In this document: positions 47,431 to 57,912 of the stretch, piece by piece | Position numbering within the stretch: the stretch's first letter is position 1 | Layout: every line of letters starts with the position of its first letter | DNA from: Dipteris shenzhenensis | Taxonomy: Eukaryota > Polypodiophyta > Polypodiopsida > Gleicheniales | DNA: 64,000 nt | Assembly (NCBI GenBank): GCA_047967505.1 | Contig: CM106541.1 | Direction: 5' to 3' (one strand) | Notes under the pieces: generated by a model | Told to the model about the DNA's origin: nothing | Seen by the model: only the letters and a program-made list of their open reading frames with translations | The model's database searches: none | Made by a program: the position numbers and the translations under genes

Positions 47431-49268
47431 TGGCATGTTAACAGTTCACCAGTTTGTAGACTCTCAATGCGCTGGCTTGCAAGTCCTCAAGCACCTCTCT
47501 TGCACTGGCCATTGTTGCATCATTCTTGGTCCACATGATGTCTGTCTACACAGCATTGTCTACCCATGTGTGATGTCTCCATCCTTATCACACTCTTGTC
47601 TTTATTGCAACTTAACCTTCTCTTCCTCCTCCTATCCTTGTGGTAAATTGTCACCACTCCAATATCTGTGAAGAACCAAACTTCTAAGAATGTAAATGGA
47701 TGCAAAGCATGCAAGATTTTGATACTGATTGGGCCCTCCAATGGGTAAGAGCGCCCTCATGAGGTGAGAGAAATAGATTGCGGATGCATGCAATGTGTGG
47801 AAAGAATGCTACGTGAGATCACAATAAAGAGGGATACCCTTTCAATAATGTCCCTTGAGATCACTCAAGGTCCATCTTCACATTTAAACCTACCCTTAGT
47901 CTATGATCCATGCATCTGATGCACCCTTTCCTTTCCTATTACCCCTTAGGACCTAGGCACGTGGGTTCACATCTTTATTAAACAAATAAGTGTTACATGT
48001 CAGAATTTGGTTCCATCTAAAGCAGTGGCTGGCTTCTTGGCTGCCACAATAACTATTCGTCAGTTTGCAGATCCTCAGGGCATCAGTTTACTGGTCCTCC
48101 GGCGTCTCTCTTGCACCGGCCGCTGCCGCATCACCCTTTGTCCACGCAATGTCTGTCCATACAGCATTCCTTGCCTGTGTGTCGAGGTCTCCCTGCCCAC
48201 TGAACCCTCTGCAGGTATTGCAGCCCCATCTTCTAATTCCTCCTTCCGCCCCAGTGGTAAATCGTCACCGCTCAGTGCTCTGTAAGTCTGGATCTTCACA
48301 TGTTCCCATTTGCTTTTTTGATAACAGGAATAATATGCTGAACTATTAACTTGCTGCTCATTGTTTTGCCGGGATTGCACCCTACAATAGCTGCCAAATG
48401 TCTTGCTTTGAACTGCACGTACGCCGCCAATGGGGCTATCTATAGGACCTGTAAACCGTTACCCTGAGAATTTGTGCCGGCAACGGTCGGTGCAGATCCT
48501 CAGGGCATCGGTTTGCAGGTCCTCCAGCATCTCTTTTGCAATCTGCAGCTGCCACATCACCCTCTATCCGCGCGATGTCTGTTTGTATGACACTTCTTGC
48601 CCGTGTGTTGAGGTCTCCTTGCCTGCCAAACCCTCTGCCAGTATTCCAACCTGATCTTCTAGTTCCTTCTTCCGCCCCTGCATAAAACAATATGAGAAAG
48701 CCCTCTCCTAAGAACCACAGAATTGGACCTCCCTACCAGATCTCAAAATTTCCAATTAATTCGGAGGCACATGCATAAGCAAAAAACTTCCTGGGTGCCA
48801 CGATAACAGTTCATCAGTTTGCAGATCCTCAGGGCTTCGGTTTACAGGTCCTCCAGCATCTCTCTTGCACCGACCGCTGCCACGTCACCTTCTGTCCACA
48901 CGATGTCATCCGTACGACACTCCTTGCCCATGTGTTGAGGTATCCCTGCATGCCGAACCCTCTGTCGGTCTTGCAACCTGATCCTTTAATGCCTCCTTCC
49001 GCCCCTGGTGAATCGTCACGGCTTTGTGAGTCTGGATCTTCACATCTTCCCCTTTGCTCTTGCGATATCAGGAATAATATGCTAAGCTATTGACTTGCTG
49101 CTCATTGTTTGTGCCGAGATTGCGGCCTACAATAGATGCCAAATGTCTTGCTTTGAGCTGCACGTATGCCCCCAAGGGGACTATATATAGGCCTGGATGC
49201 CCCCAAGATGGCCAACTGGCAGCCTGATTGACCAACATGATCTGTAGGGCAACATCGCTCACCTGCAA
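47431..49268 (-). repeat. Four diverged copies of a segment with minus-strand coding-like pattern
   Basis: Related segments at about 47440-47580, 48055-48290, 48485-48690 and 48805-49020 share CAGTTTGCAGATCCTCAGGGC, GGTCCTCC.GC.TCTCT and TTGCC.GTGTGTTGAGGT (or diverged forms). In two copies a downstream block TGCCAAATGTCTTGCTTTGA also repeats (48390 and 49138). On the minus strand short frames with REKE/GRETSTH-like charged helices arise, and a TATATATAG lies near 49183. It may be an amplified exon or a repeat family; I cannot identify it. Confidence 0.5.
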
Positions 49269-49783
49269 CGGCCCAACAAGGGTGCCTTATTAGCCGAGCA
49301 ATTCATCCCCAAGGCCCGATAAATGGCCCATTTTCCTCTTGCCATTCCTTCCCACAATAAGGGCCGCCTGGCAGCAGCCTCTTCTGCCCCACCAAAGGGG
49401 CCATGATTTGGCTAGACTCCACCCTTAAATCAAGGCCCATATCTGGCCCAACGGATAAAGAACACCATGGCTGTCCATAAGACAGATCTGCCCTCCGGAG
49501 TGGATCTAATAGAACACGACGGAGGGTGGATCTAATAGAACACGAGAAGGATCTTCTATATGCTGACCAATTGTCCCTCATAAATCCCCTATCTTCATAC
49601 AAGCGTCAATTCCCGGTGCTTTTGTCATATTCGCACTTACATGTGGGAGTGACCCTCGTTCTACAATACTTCCTCATTTTGAAGGAAAGTCTTCCAGCTT
49701 TGCATATATATATTTTGCTTTGGGAATGTCTTGTATCAGTCCACTAACTCTGCTCTTCCACATTGTCTTTTCACTCTCATTCT
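49269..49783. other. 3' flank of PPR gene 2
   Basis: Read on the minus strand, the sequence just after the stop at 49784 matches the 3' flank of PPR gene 1 (GATACAAG...CAAAGCAAAA.ATAT), confirming the paralogy. GGATCTAATAGAACACGA is duplicated near 49500-49545. Confidence 0.5.
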
Positions 49784-52700
49784 CTAGACCTTCTTGTCTT
49801 CCTTCTGCATGTGAGCATTTGCATAGATATTGGACATCACAACATAAGCTGCCGCATCCTTTTCATCCAATTGTACTGCATGTTCAAAGGCTAGTCTTCC
49901 AAGCTCCACATTACCCCACTTTTGACAAGCACCCAACACTGTCTGCCACACCACAAGATCAGGATGGAAAGGCATCTTCTTCACCATGGCTACTGCCTTT
50001 TCTAATTGACCTGCACGGCCAAAGAGATCAATCATGCCATTGTGGTGCTCAAGAGTTGGGGTGATGCTGTAATCTCTGCTCATTGCCTCTAAGTAATTCT
50101 GGCCCTTATTCACTAGACCCATGTGACTGCATACAGTAAGGACGATAGAGAATGTGACCCCATTTGGCTTTATCTCTTGTCCTCTCATGCTCTCAAGCAT
50201 ATGGAAAACCATTTCACTTTCTCCATGCTGGGCATATCCTGCAATTAGTACATTCCACGAGACCCTGTCTCGGACTAGCAGCTTGTCAAATGCTTCCCTT
50301 GCTTCTGCAATTGAGCCACATTTGGCATACATATCCACCAAGGTGTTGCCAACAGCAAGATCTCTTTCCAGCCCCTTTCTGACCATCTCAGCATGGATTT
50401 CTCGGCCCCTATCTATTGCTCCTATTGTGCCACAAGCTTTTAAGCTGCAAACAAATGTAACAGCATTTGGAGAGAGACCCTCTAGTTGCATCTGTTCAAG
50501 ACAGTTGAGTGCTTCCTCACCAAGCTCATACTCGGCATATCCTGCAATCAGTGCATTCCATGGGACCTCATCTCGAATTGGCAGCATGTCAAATGCTTCT
50601 CGTGCTTCTGCAAAAAAGCCACATTTGGCATATGTATCCACCAAGGTGGTGCCAACAACAAGATCTCTTTCCAGCCCCTTTCTGGCTATCTGAGCGTGTA
50701 TTTCTCGGCCCTTGTCCATTGCTCCTACACTGCCACAAGCTTTCAAACTGAAAACCAATGTCACAGCATGTGGAGAGAGACCCTCCAGTTGCATCTGTTC
50801 AAGACAGCTGAGTGCTGCCTCACCAAGCCCATCCTCAGCGTATCCTGCGATCAGTGCATTCCATGAGACCTCGTCTCGAGCTAGCAGCTTGTCAAACGCT
50901 TCCCGTGCTTCTGCAAGCGAGCCACATTTGGCATACATATCCACCAAGGTGTTGCCAACAAAACGATCTGCTTCCAGCCCCATTCTGCCAATCTCGCTGT
51001 GTATTTCTCGGCCCTTGTCTATTGCTCCAATGGTACCAGAAGCTTTCAGGCTGCAAACATATGTGACAGCATTCGGGGAGAGACCCTCCAGTTGCATCTG
51101 TTCGAGACAATTCAGCACTTCCTCACCAAGCCCATGCTGGGCATATCCTACAATCAATGCATTCCATGAGACCTCATCTTGAATTGGCAGCTTGTCAAAC
51201 GCTTCCTGTGCTTCCACAACCGAGCCACATTTGGCATACATATCCACCAAGGCCCTGCCAACAGCAAGATCTCTTTCCAGCTGCTTTCTGGCGACCTCAG
51301 CATGTATGCCTTGGCCCCTCTCTATCGCTCCTATACTGCCACATGCTTTCAGGCTGCAAACATATGTAACAGCATCTGGAAAGAGACCCTCCAGTCGCAT
51401 CTGTTCAAGACAGTTCAGTCCTTCCTCACCAAACCCATGCTGGGCATATCCCCCAATCAGTGCATTCCAAGAGACCTCATCTCGAACTGGCAGCTTCTCA
51501 AACACTTCCTGTGCTTCTGCAAGCGAGCCACATTTGGCATACATATCCACCAACGTACTGCCAACAGCGATATCTCTTTCCAGCCCCTTTTTTGCTATCT
51601 CGGCATGTGTTTCGCGGCCCTTCTCTATTGCTCCTATGCTGCCACAAGCTTTTGGGATGCAAACATACGTGACAGCATTTGGGGAGAGACCCTCCAGTTG
51701 CATCTGTTCAAGGCAGTTCAGTGCCTCTTCACAAAGCCCATGCTCCACATATCCTGCCATCAGTGCATTCCACGAGACCTCATCTCGAACTGGCAGCTTG
51801 TCAAACGCTTCCTGTGCTTCAGCAAGCCAGCCACATTTCGCATACATATCCACCAAGGTGTTGCCAATAGCCAGATGTGTTTCCAGCCCCTTTCTGGCTA
51901 TCGCGGCATGTATTGCTCGGCCCTTCTCTACCGCTTGTATGTTGCCACAAGCTTTCAAGCTGCAAACAAATGTGACAGCATCTGGAGAGAGGCCCTCCAG
52001 TTGCATCTCTTGGAGACAGTTCAGTGCCTCCTCACCAAGCCCCTGCTCGGCATACCCTGTGATCAGTGCATTCCATGAGACCTCGTCTCGAACTTGAAGC
52101 TTGTCAAGCGCTTCCTGTGCTTCTGCAAGCCAGCCGCATTTGGCATACATATCCACCAAGATGTTGCCAACAAAAAGATCTGTTTCCAGTTCCTTTCTGG
52201 CTATCTCGGCGTGTATTTCTCGGCCCTTGTCTATCGCCCCTATGCTGCCACAAGCTTTCAAACTGCAAACAAATGTGACAGCATCCGCAGAGAGACCCTC
52301 TAGTTGCATGTCTTGGAGACAATTCAGTGCTTCCTCCCCAAGCCCCTGCTCAGCATACCCCCTGATTAATGCAGTCCATGAGAACTTGTCTCTAACCGGC
52401 AGCTTGTCAATCGCTTCCTGTGCTTCCGCAAGCGAGCCACATTTGGCATACATATCCACCAAGGTGTTGCCAACAACACGATCTCTCTCCAGCCCATTTC
52501 TGGCCATCTCCGCGTGTATTTCTTGGCCCTTTCCTAAGGCTCCTATGCTGCCACAAGCTTTCAAGCTGCAAACAAATGTGACAGCATTTGGAGAGACACC
52601 CGCCAGTTGCATCTGTTCAAGACAGTTCAGCGCTTCCTCACCAAGCCCATGCTGGGCATATCCAGCGATCAGTGCATTCCACGAGACCTGGTCTCGAACT

Positions 52701-53654
52701 GGCAGCTTGTCAAACACTTCCCGTGCTTCCGCAAGCGAGCTACATTTAGCGTACATATCCACCAAGGTATTGCAAACAAAAAGATCTGTTTCCAGCCCGT
52801 TTCTGGCTATCTCGTCATGTACTAGTCTACCTCTTTCTGCATCTTTCAGCCTAGCACAAGCCTTCAATACTGTGACGAACGTATACTTGCTAGGGCGTAT
52901 AGAATCCTCTTGCATTTTCTGGTAGAGGAGGAGGGCATGCTTGGAATCTCCAAATTCAATATAGCCCCAGATGAGAGAATTCCAAGAATAGTCATTCCGA
53001 TCAATCAACTTGTTAAAAACCTGCTGAGCATCCCACATGCTTCCCACTTGCACCAATATTGGGACGACATAGTTACCAAGAGATCTATGGTCTTCCAGTC
53101 CATTTTTGCACAGGTACGCATACAATCGCTTGGTACACGCTAAATTTTTCTTTGTTCTGCATTTATGCAAGATGCATGTAAGGTTCTGAACTGAAGGCGG
53201 CTGGGGCATCCGTTCCATAGAGGCGAGCGCCTCCTCTAAGGTGACCTCACGCAATTCTTGCGCTTTAGATGCATTGACATTTACTCCAGTCTTGCCAAAC
53301 TCCTTCACCAAGCCATAGTCTTGGGCCTGACCAGTGGATGCTTTGGGACTTTTCTCTAGCAAGTCTTTAACCCAACCTGGGTCGTCCCATACGTCTATCC
53401 ACAGTGACTCCTTGGTAATCTTATGCGACGATCGTAAGTTTTTCTGTGAGGGATCCGTGACGTACTCCTTCCATAAGCGCTCGCCTGAACAACCTGCGAA
53501 GCATGAACACAGCGAATACAATGGCCATGGCAAAATCTCTGTTTTCCCCAATCGGGAAAAATATAAGCAGCATAAGTAAATTACTCATGAATCTAAAGTA
53601 TCGGACGGCAGTACCTGAACGGGAACATTCGTCCACCGATTGGGGGGAAGCCAT
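49784..53654 (-). CDS. PPR protein with nine-fold 303-bp module array; PDF motif and E region damaged
   Basis: Spliced from 53654-53615 and 53493-49784 on the minus strand (1249 aa). The 121-bp GT...AG intron has the same position and phase as intron 1 of paralogue 1, and both exon 2 starts follow GCTTCGCAG. The N-terminus reads MASPQS...GERLWKEYVTDPS, then lacks the WWDNR and PDF residues present in gene 1 and resumes HKITKESLWID and DDPGWV. The second intron is absent. About 30 PPR motifs follow, mostly nine P-L-S triplets of 101 aa. The E1 region is present (MPFHPDLVVWQTVLGACQK), but a TAG stops it after YVVMSNIYANAHMQKEDKKV and the downstream copy of gene 1's WKKPGQSWW segment is frameshifted. 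The 3.7-kb body is open, so it is either a truncated active gene or a young pseudogene. Confidence 0.75.
50220..52960 (-). repeat. 303-bp PPR modules, nine copies
   Basis: On the plus strand the (A/G)TATCCACCA phrase recurs at 50331, 50634, 50937, 51240, 51543, 51846, 52149, 52452 and 52755, an exact 303-bp period with no indels. Each unit encodes S (VDMYAKCG.LAEA), P (VSWNALI.GYA) and L (VTFVCSLKACGSIGA) motifs. Confidence 0.97.
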
Positions 53655-56378
53655 GGGAGAGTGAGGGGTTGAATGCCTGCCCAGATGAGCTGCCAACGAG
53701 TAGGATTGTCGGAAAAGCCCGAGGATAGGACTGTGTGAGTTAGTTGCGGTTGTGTCGAACAAATGACAGGGATCCATAGCCAGAAGAACTTTGAGGATCA
53801 CAAGGAGAAGTGATGGATCATGATCATGATCATGATGGCTCCCCGCTCGTGGGGAAGGCTCGGCACGATGATGATGATGATGAGGACGATGATGATAATG
53901 ATATTAGAGCACCTCCCCACACTCCCGCTCGTGGGGAAGGCTCAGCAACTGACCGCTGCATCGCCAAGCAAGCCCATCCCAGCATTTGTCCCTCCCCACA
54001 CTGGAGTGCCAAGGCTCGCGCAATAAACAGAGCATTGATTACAATGCTCTGCCCCATTTCCATTCGTCAACAACAGTCTATGCGCCATTTTCATTCGCCA
54101 AGCCCCTGACACACGTTTCCGCAGCTCCATATGCTGAGCGAGAATCTTGGAAAACTAGAACTCTAGCCTAACGCTGCAATGTTGGACTATGTTGCTCACT
54201 CAGAGTGCTAGCCCTCCTCTCTTAAGGCTGGCATCCATGTCTCGGTATGTATGCATTACACACCTAGGCGGATGTTTTTATCAAGAGATGAGATATTGTC
54301 CGCTCGACATTACCCTTGGATTAGATTTCCCACAATGGACATCCATGCATAGTTGAGGCGATGTATGGGATATCGATAAGTGAGCAAGACACTCTTTCAC
54401 TTAACACTACCCGCCTAACGTTCATGGCGACCAAGCATGGCTCATGGACAAGCACATGGCATTGCCTTTCTGGCAAGGTATTGATATGTCTTCTATCACT
54501 TTGTAATTGTACAAGAACACGAGGTGCTAAAATAAGTACATGTGAGGTCACCATGCAAGGGTGTGATGTAGAACCTTGATAGTGAAGGGGGCCAACATTG
54601 TCGTCTATCTTGCTTGCGATAGGAAGGATGCAACTAAGGAGCGGCCAAAAGAGTTGTGGAAATCTGGCTATGGTGTCCTTGTGTGGGTGGTGCAAGCAAG
54701 TAGAGTGTGCTTTTAATTATCCTTGTTAATCCGAAGTTATAATATATATAGGCATGCTTGACCTATCTCGATAAATAATGTTATAGCAAAGAAAGGAATC
54801 TTTTATTAATGCTTGAAAAAAACCCCATACAAATCAGCTGTCAAACTAGGGCTCATGATGGTAAATACAAAAACAAGACCTGATCCAGCCTGCCAACAAT
54901 CCATGCTCACTGCCTAGGGACTGTCCAGATTAGGGTCTAACAACCAGGAAGGTGCCTATACATCCAATGAATATCTCCCGTAGAGAATGTGTAGAATATG
55001 GCTTGGGCCAAGCCTTGCAGAAACATTCCTGCCGCTCAATGATCTCTCGTGAGCTTGGAACGTCTCGCTCCCAATTGGTGCGCAGGGTGAAGATAATGTC
55101 TTGCCATATGGCTATTAATGTAGTCGCCGGTGGAACCTATTGCATCATCTAACAACAACAGACGACCCAGATGTTCAACACAATGATGTTGGACACTGTC
55201 TCCCATACACTCTCCTCCGATGAAAGTTGTGGGCAAGTGGGGGACGGTGGTACAGCATCGAGGAACTCAATCTGAAAGACCTGCTCACCATGGATCTTGT
55301 AACCTGGTGAGATAAGATCAACATAGAAAGCATTGCTTCCCTCTGTAAGCCATGCCACCGTCCCCCACATGAAATCCGTTTGCATCCTCTACGTCCTAGC
55401 CACAATCTGGAAGGCTATTGTCCAAATGCTCTATGCCACATGACACCTCTATAGGCAATGTGGGATCTCATCTCTAGCAAACCATCCATATAGTGAGCAC
55501 ATCTATTTGAGCCAGGGACCGGTGGGTAGGCCACCATGAGCCACCATCCTAAAGAAGTAAGAAATATTCCGTGGTCTTAGATTGGACCATAGCCGTGACT
55601 AGAATCAGCTAACCACCTCATTGGGAACCTCCTAGTCTAGCCAAAGTTGCTCCGTCGAGGGGTCCATGTTACTGCATTCAACTAAATGTGTCTACGGATG
55701 CGGGTCGTGTAAGAAAAGAAGGGCACCTCCTCTCTCATGTCCAAGTGTGCCACCCGAACTGGCCACAACCACTCTCTTGGATCCCACTGGGATGTCCCTA
55801 AGAGGCTTGCCCTCCCATAGCCAGAGACACCAAAGCGCTCCTCCTGTGGTTGGATCGAAGAGTAAAGGCCTGGGGTGGCTAGCTTCACCTAAAAACCAAT
55901 ATGTTCGAGGGTAAGTAATGCGGTCGGTTATGCCACACTCTACCCAACTGGCCAACAATCCTGATCCTTTGTCACTCTAAATCCTCCAAGGCTGCCAACT
56001 CCCTTGAATCCCTCTCTGACTCCACCTACAAGAGGAATCCTAAGTCCAAGGGCTGCACAACCCCTTCCATGACGACTCAGGGATCACTACGTCGATCTCG
56101 GCAATCTGTATACTTGCTCCTCTCAAGTGAGAGAGTGCCTATGATCTGGACTCTCTATCCCTAGGAGCTATCTCTAGGAGCCAAAGGATCTCGTTGGGCC
56201 AATGTCCCAGTGTGTCCATCCAATGCGCGTCCTCTGCCCTACATTCGCATCTCTGGCCTTTGGGTGCCAAAGAATTGATTCTCTCTCAAATTCCTCCCTG
56301 CAGGAATGGCTAGACCGGTGGATCAATCCCCTTGAAATTGTGCACCATACCCTAATCGGGCTCCTCATGAATGGGGAT
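53655..56378. other. Upstream flank of PPR gene 2, no supported gene
   Basis: A CATGATCATGAT and GATGATGAT cluster lies at 53815-53905. CCGCTCGTGGGGAAGGCTC occurs at about 53842 and 53925. Minus-strand frames between 55150 and 56300 contain short beta-repeat-like phrases (LLFDPTTGG, KRVVVASSGGTL) that could be a decayed F-box/kelch gene, but the support is too thin to call. Confidence 0.35.
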
Positions 56379-56944
56379 TGTTAACAAATTGGTTAACAAT
56401 ATGCCACTGCTAGTTAAGTGATGTGATTTGATGGACAATGGCAAGTCCATAGAGCCAGGATGGTGTCTTGGAGCTACATGGGCCCAAGAGGATGGTAAAA
56501 GAATGAGAAGGGAGAGTGGTATCCCCTTCAAAAGGTGACTTGTATAAAAGGCCAAATGGTTGACTTTGGGCTTCATCGTTGTTTGCACAAGTTTGAATAC
56601 AAGCTCCCTCTTCTATGCCAAGAGAGTGTTTTGTTTTCTCTTGTTTCCATTGTAGTGCCCTTGTGTCACTCCATCCCCCTTTACTCTCCTCTTCCCTTCT
56701 CCTTCCTCTTCTCTTCTCCCTCTCCTTCCCTTCTCCCCTCTCCTCTCCCCTCTTCCCCTTCCCTCTTTCTCGTGTGAAGACACATTGTGAAGACACATTG
56801 TAAGAATTCGGAGGCCACTTGAGTGATACTTGCGAACGGCTCGTGCCTTGCATTGCTTTCCCAAGGAGTAGCTTGGAGTGGAGGCTCCATTGACATCTCT
56901 TCAACATCCCCATGATATGTGAGTCACCGCCGAGACCCATAACA
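56379..56944 (+). repeat. Gypsy LTR (copy B)
   Basis: Starts TGTTAACAAATTGG and ends GAGACCCATAACA, immediately before TTTT and the primer site. TATAAAAG lies at 56543-56550. A long C/T-rich tract (56690-56775) follows. It is the inverted counterpart of 27205-27712. CACATTGTGAAGA is partly duplicated near 56780-56800. Confidence 0.85.
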
Positions 56945-56948
56945 TTTT

Positions 56949-56966
56949 TGGCGCCGCTATCGGGGA
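56949..56966 (+). other. Gypsy primer binding site
   Basis: TGGCGCCGCTATCGGGGA, the typical plant gypsy primer site, 4 bases after the LTR end. Only about 100 bases of leader homology follow before copia sequence begins, so this gypsy copy is truncated. Confidence 0.9.
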
Positions 56967-57109
56967 ATGGAGGTATGCTTTTGCATTGCAATTTGTCTTC
57001 CTTCGTTATCTACCCATTGCACAAGGCTTCAAGCTTAACTTGGAGCTTAAATTTAAGCTTTGTTAGTGGAGTTGTTGTTGAGATATCGAGCTCCACTCAT
57101 GATATGCCA

Positions 57110-57433
57110 AGGTGACCGTTGTGCATTTATGTCACCGACTTGTTAGCTACAAATGCGGTTGGTACACCGCCCATGAATAATAGCTGGATGACATCTATCT
57201 TTATGTACTCTAGTTAGTGGCTCAGTTAGTATGCCACGTAGGTTAGCTGAGTTTGGTTTGAGACCCACATATAGGGTTCATCTATTCCTTTTGTACTTAG
57301 AGAGAGTTCTTTTGGCTTTCACAACTAAGAAGAGGAAAACTGTTTTCAGCCTCCACCTTTGTGTGTATTCCCCCATTGTGTATGTGAGAAAGCTACAAGT
57401 GAGACTCCTTACTTCTCTCCCACTCTCTTCACA
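57110..57433 (+). repeat. Copia 5' LTR (start uncertain)
   Basis: The end CTCTCTTCACA at 57433 is fixed by the adjoining primer site. The start cannot be placed, since the other LTR is outside the window; the gypsy leader stops near 57070-57110. The element may be inserted into the gypsy copy. Confidence 0.55.
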
Positions 57434-57445
57434 TGGTATCAGAGC
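57434..57445 (+). other. Copia primer binding site
   Basis: TGGTATCAGAGC, perfect match to the plant copia initiator-Met tRNA site, directly after the LTR CA end. Confidence 0.93.
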
Positions 57446-57912
57446 TCGGTTCGTGGTAAGGAGCTCAAGAAAGCAAACCAAGTTCGCGGTGTCTTGGTAA
57501 GAGGATCAGTGTTGCTTTCCTTTTTCGAGTTTGGGAGCAAATCTCTGCAGGTAGCATAGCCGAAAAGTGCAAGAGTGCACTGGGGATGCCCTTTGTGGTG
57601 TGGCGAGAGGGTATTTTGAGGCCCGTTTTGGTGGCAGAAGTTTTCCGCAGGCACTCAGAAAGGTGCCCTGTTTTTGCTGTGTGACCACTATTCTGCAGGT
57701 CGGTGAAAAGTTACTGTAGAAATTGCATCGTATGCCTATCCGGAGAGATATTAAGAATGCCAGAATCATTCTTATTGCCTGTTGATGCAAAATCGTCACT
57801 AGGAAAGTGACTGTATGGTCAAATACCACTTTCGTCAGTTTTGCACATTTGCCCTTTTGAGATAGAAGTTGTGTTTTTTTGCAATGACAGAATATTTTTG
57901 CATTGTTCTGTA

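Noticed and set aside
50220-52960. Regular direct repeats, considered as a CRISPR array
   Set aside because: Period, coding content and eukaryotic context show PPR modules without spacers.
55150-56300. Decayed F-box/kelch gene on the minus strand
   Set aside because: Only short phrases are suggestive, no consistent repeat or F-box could be aligned, and many stops are present.
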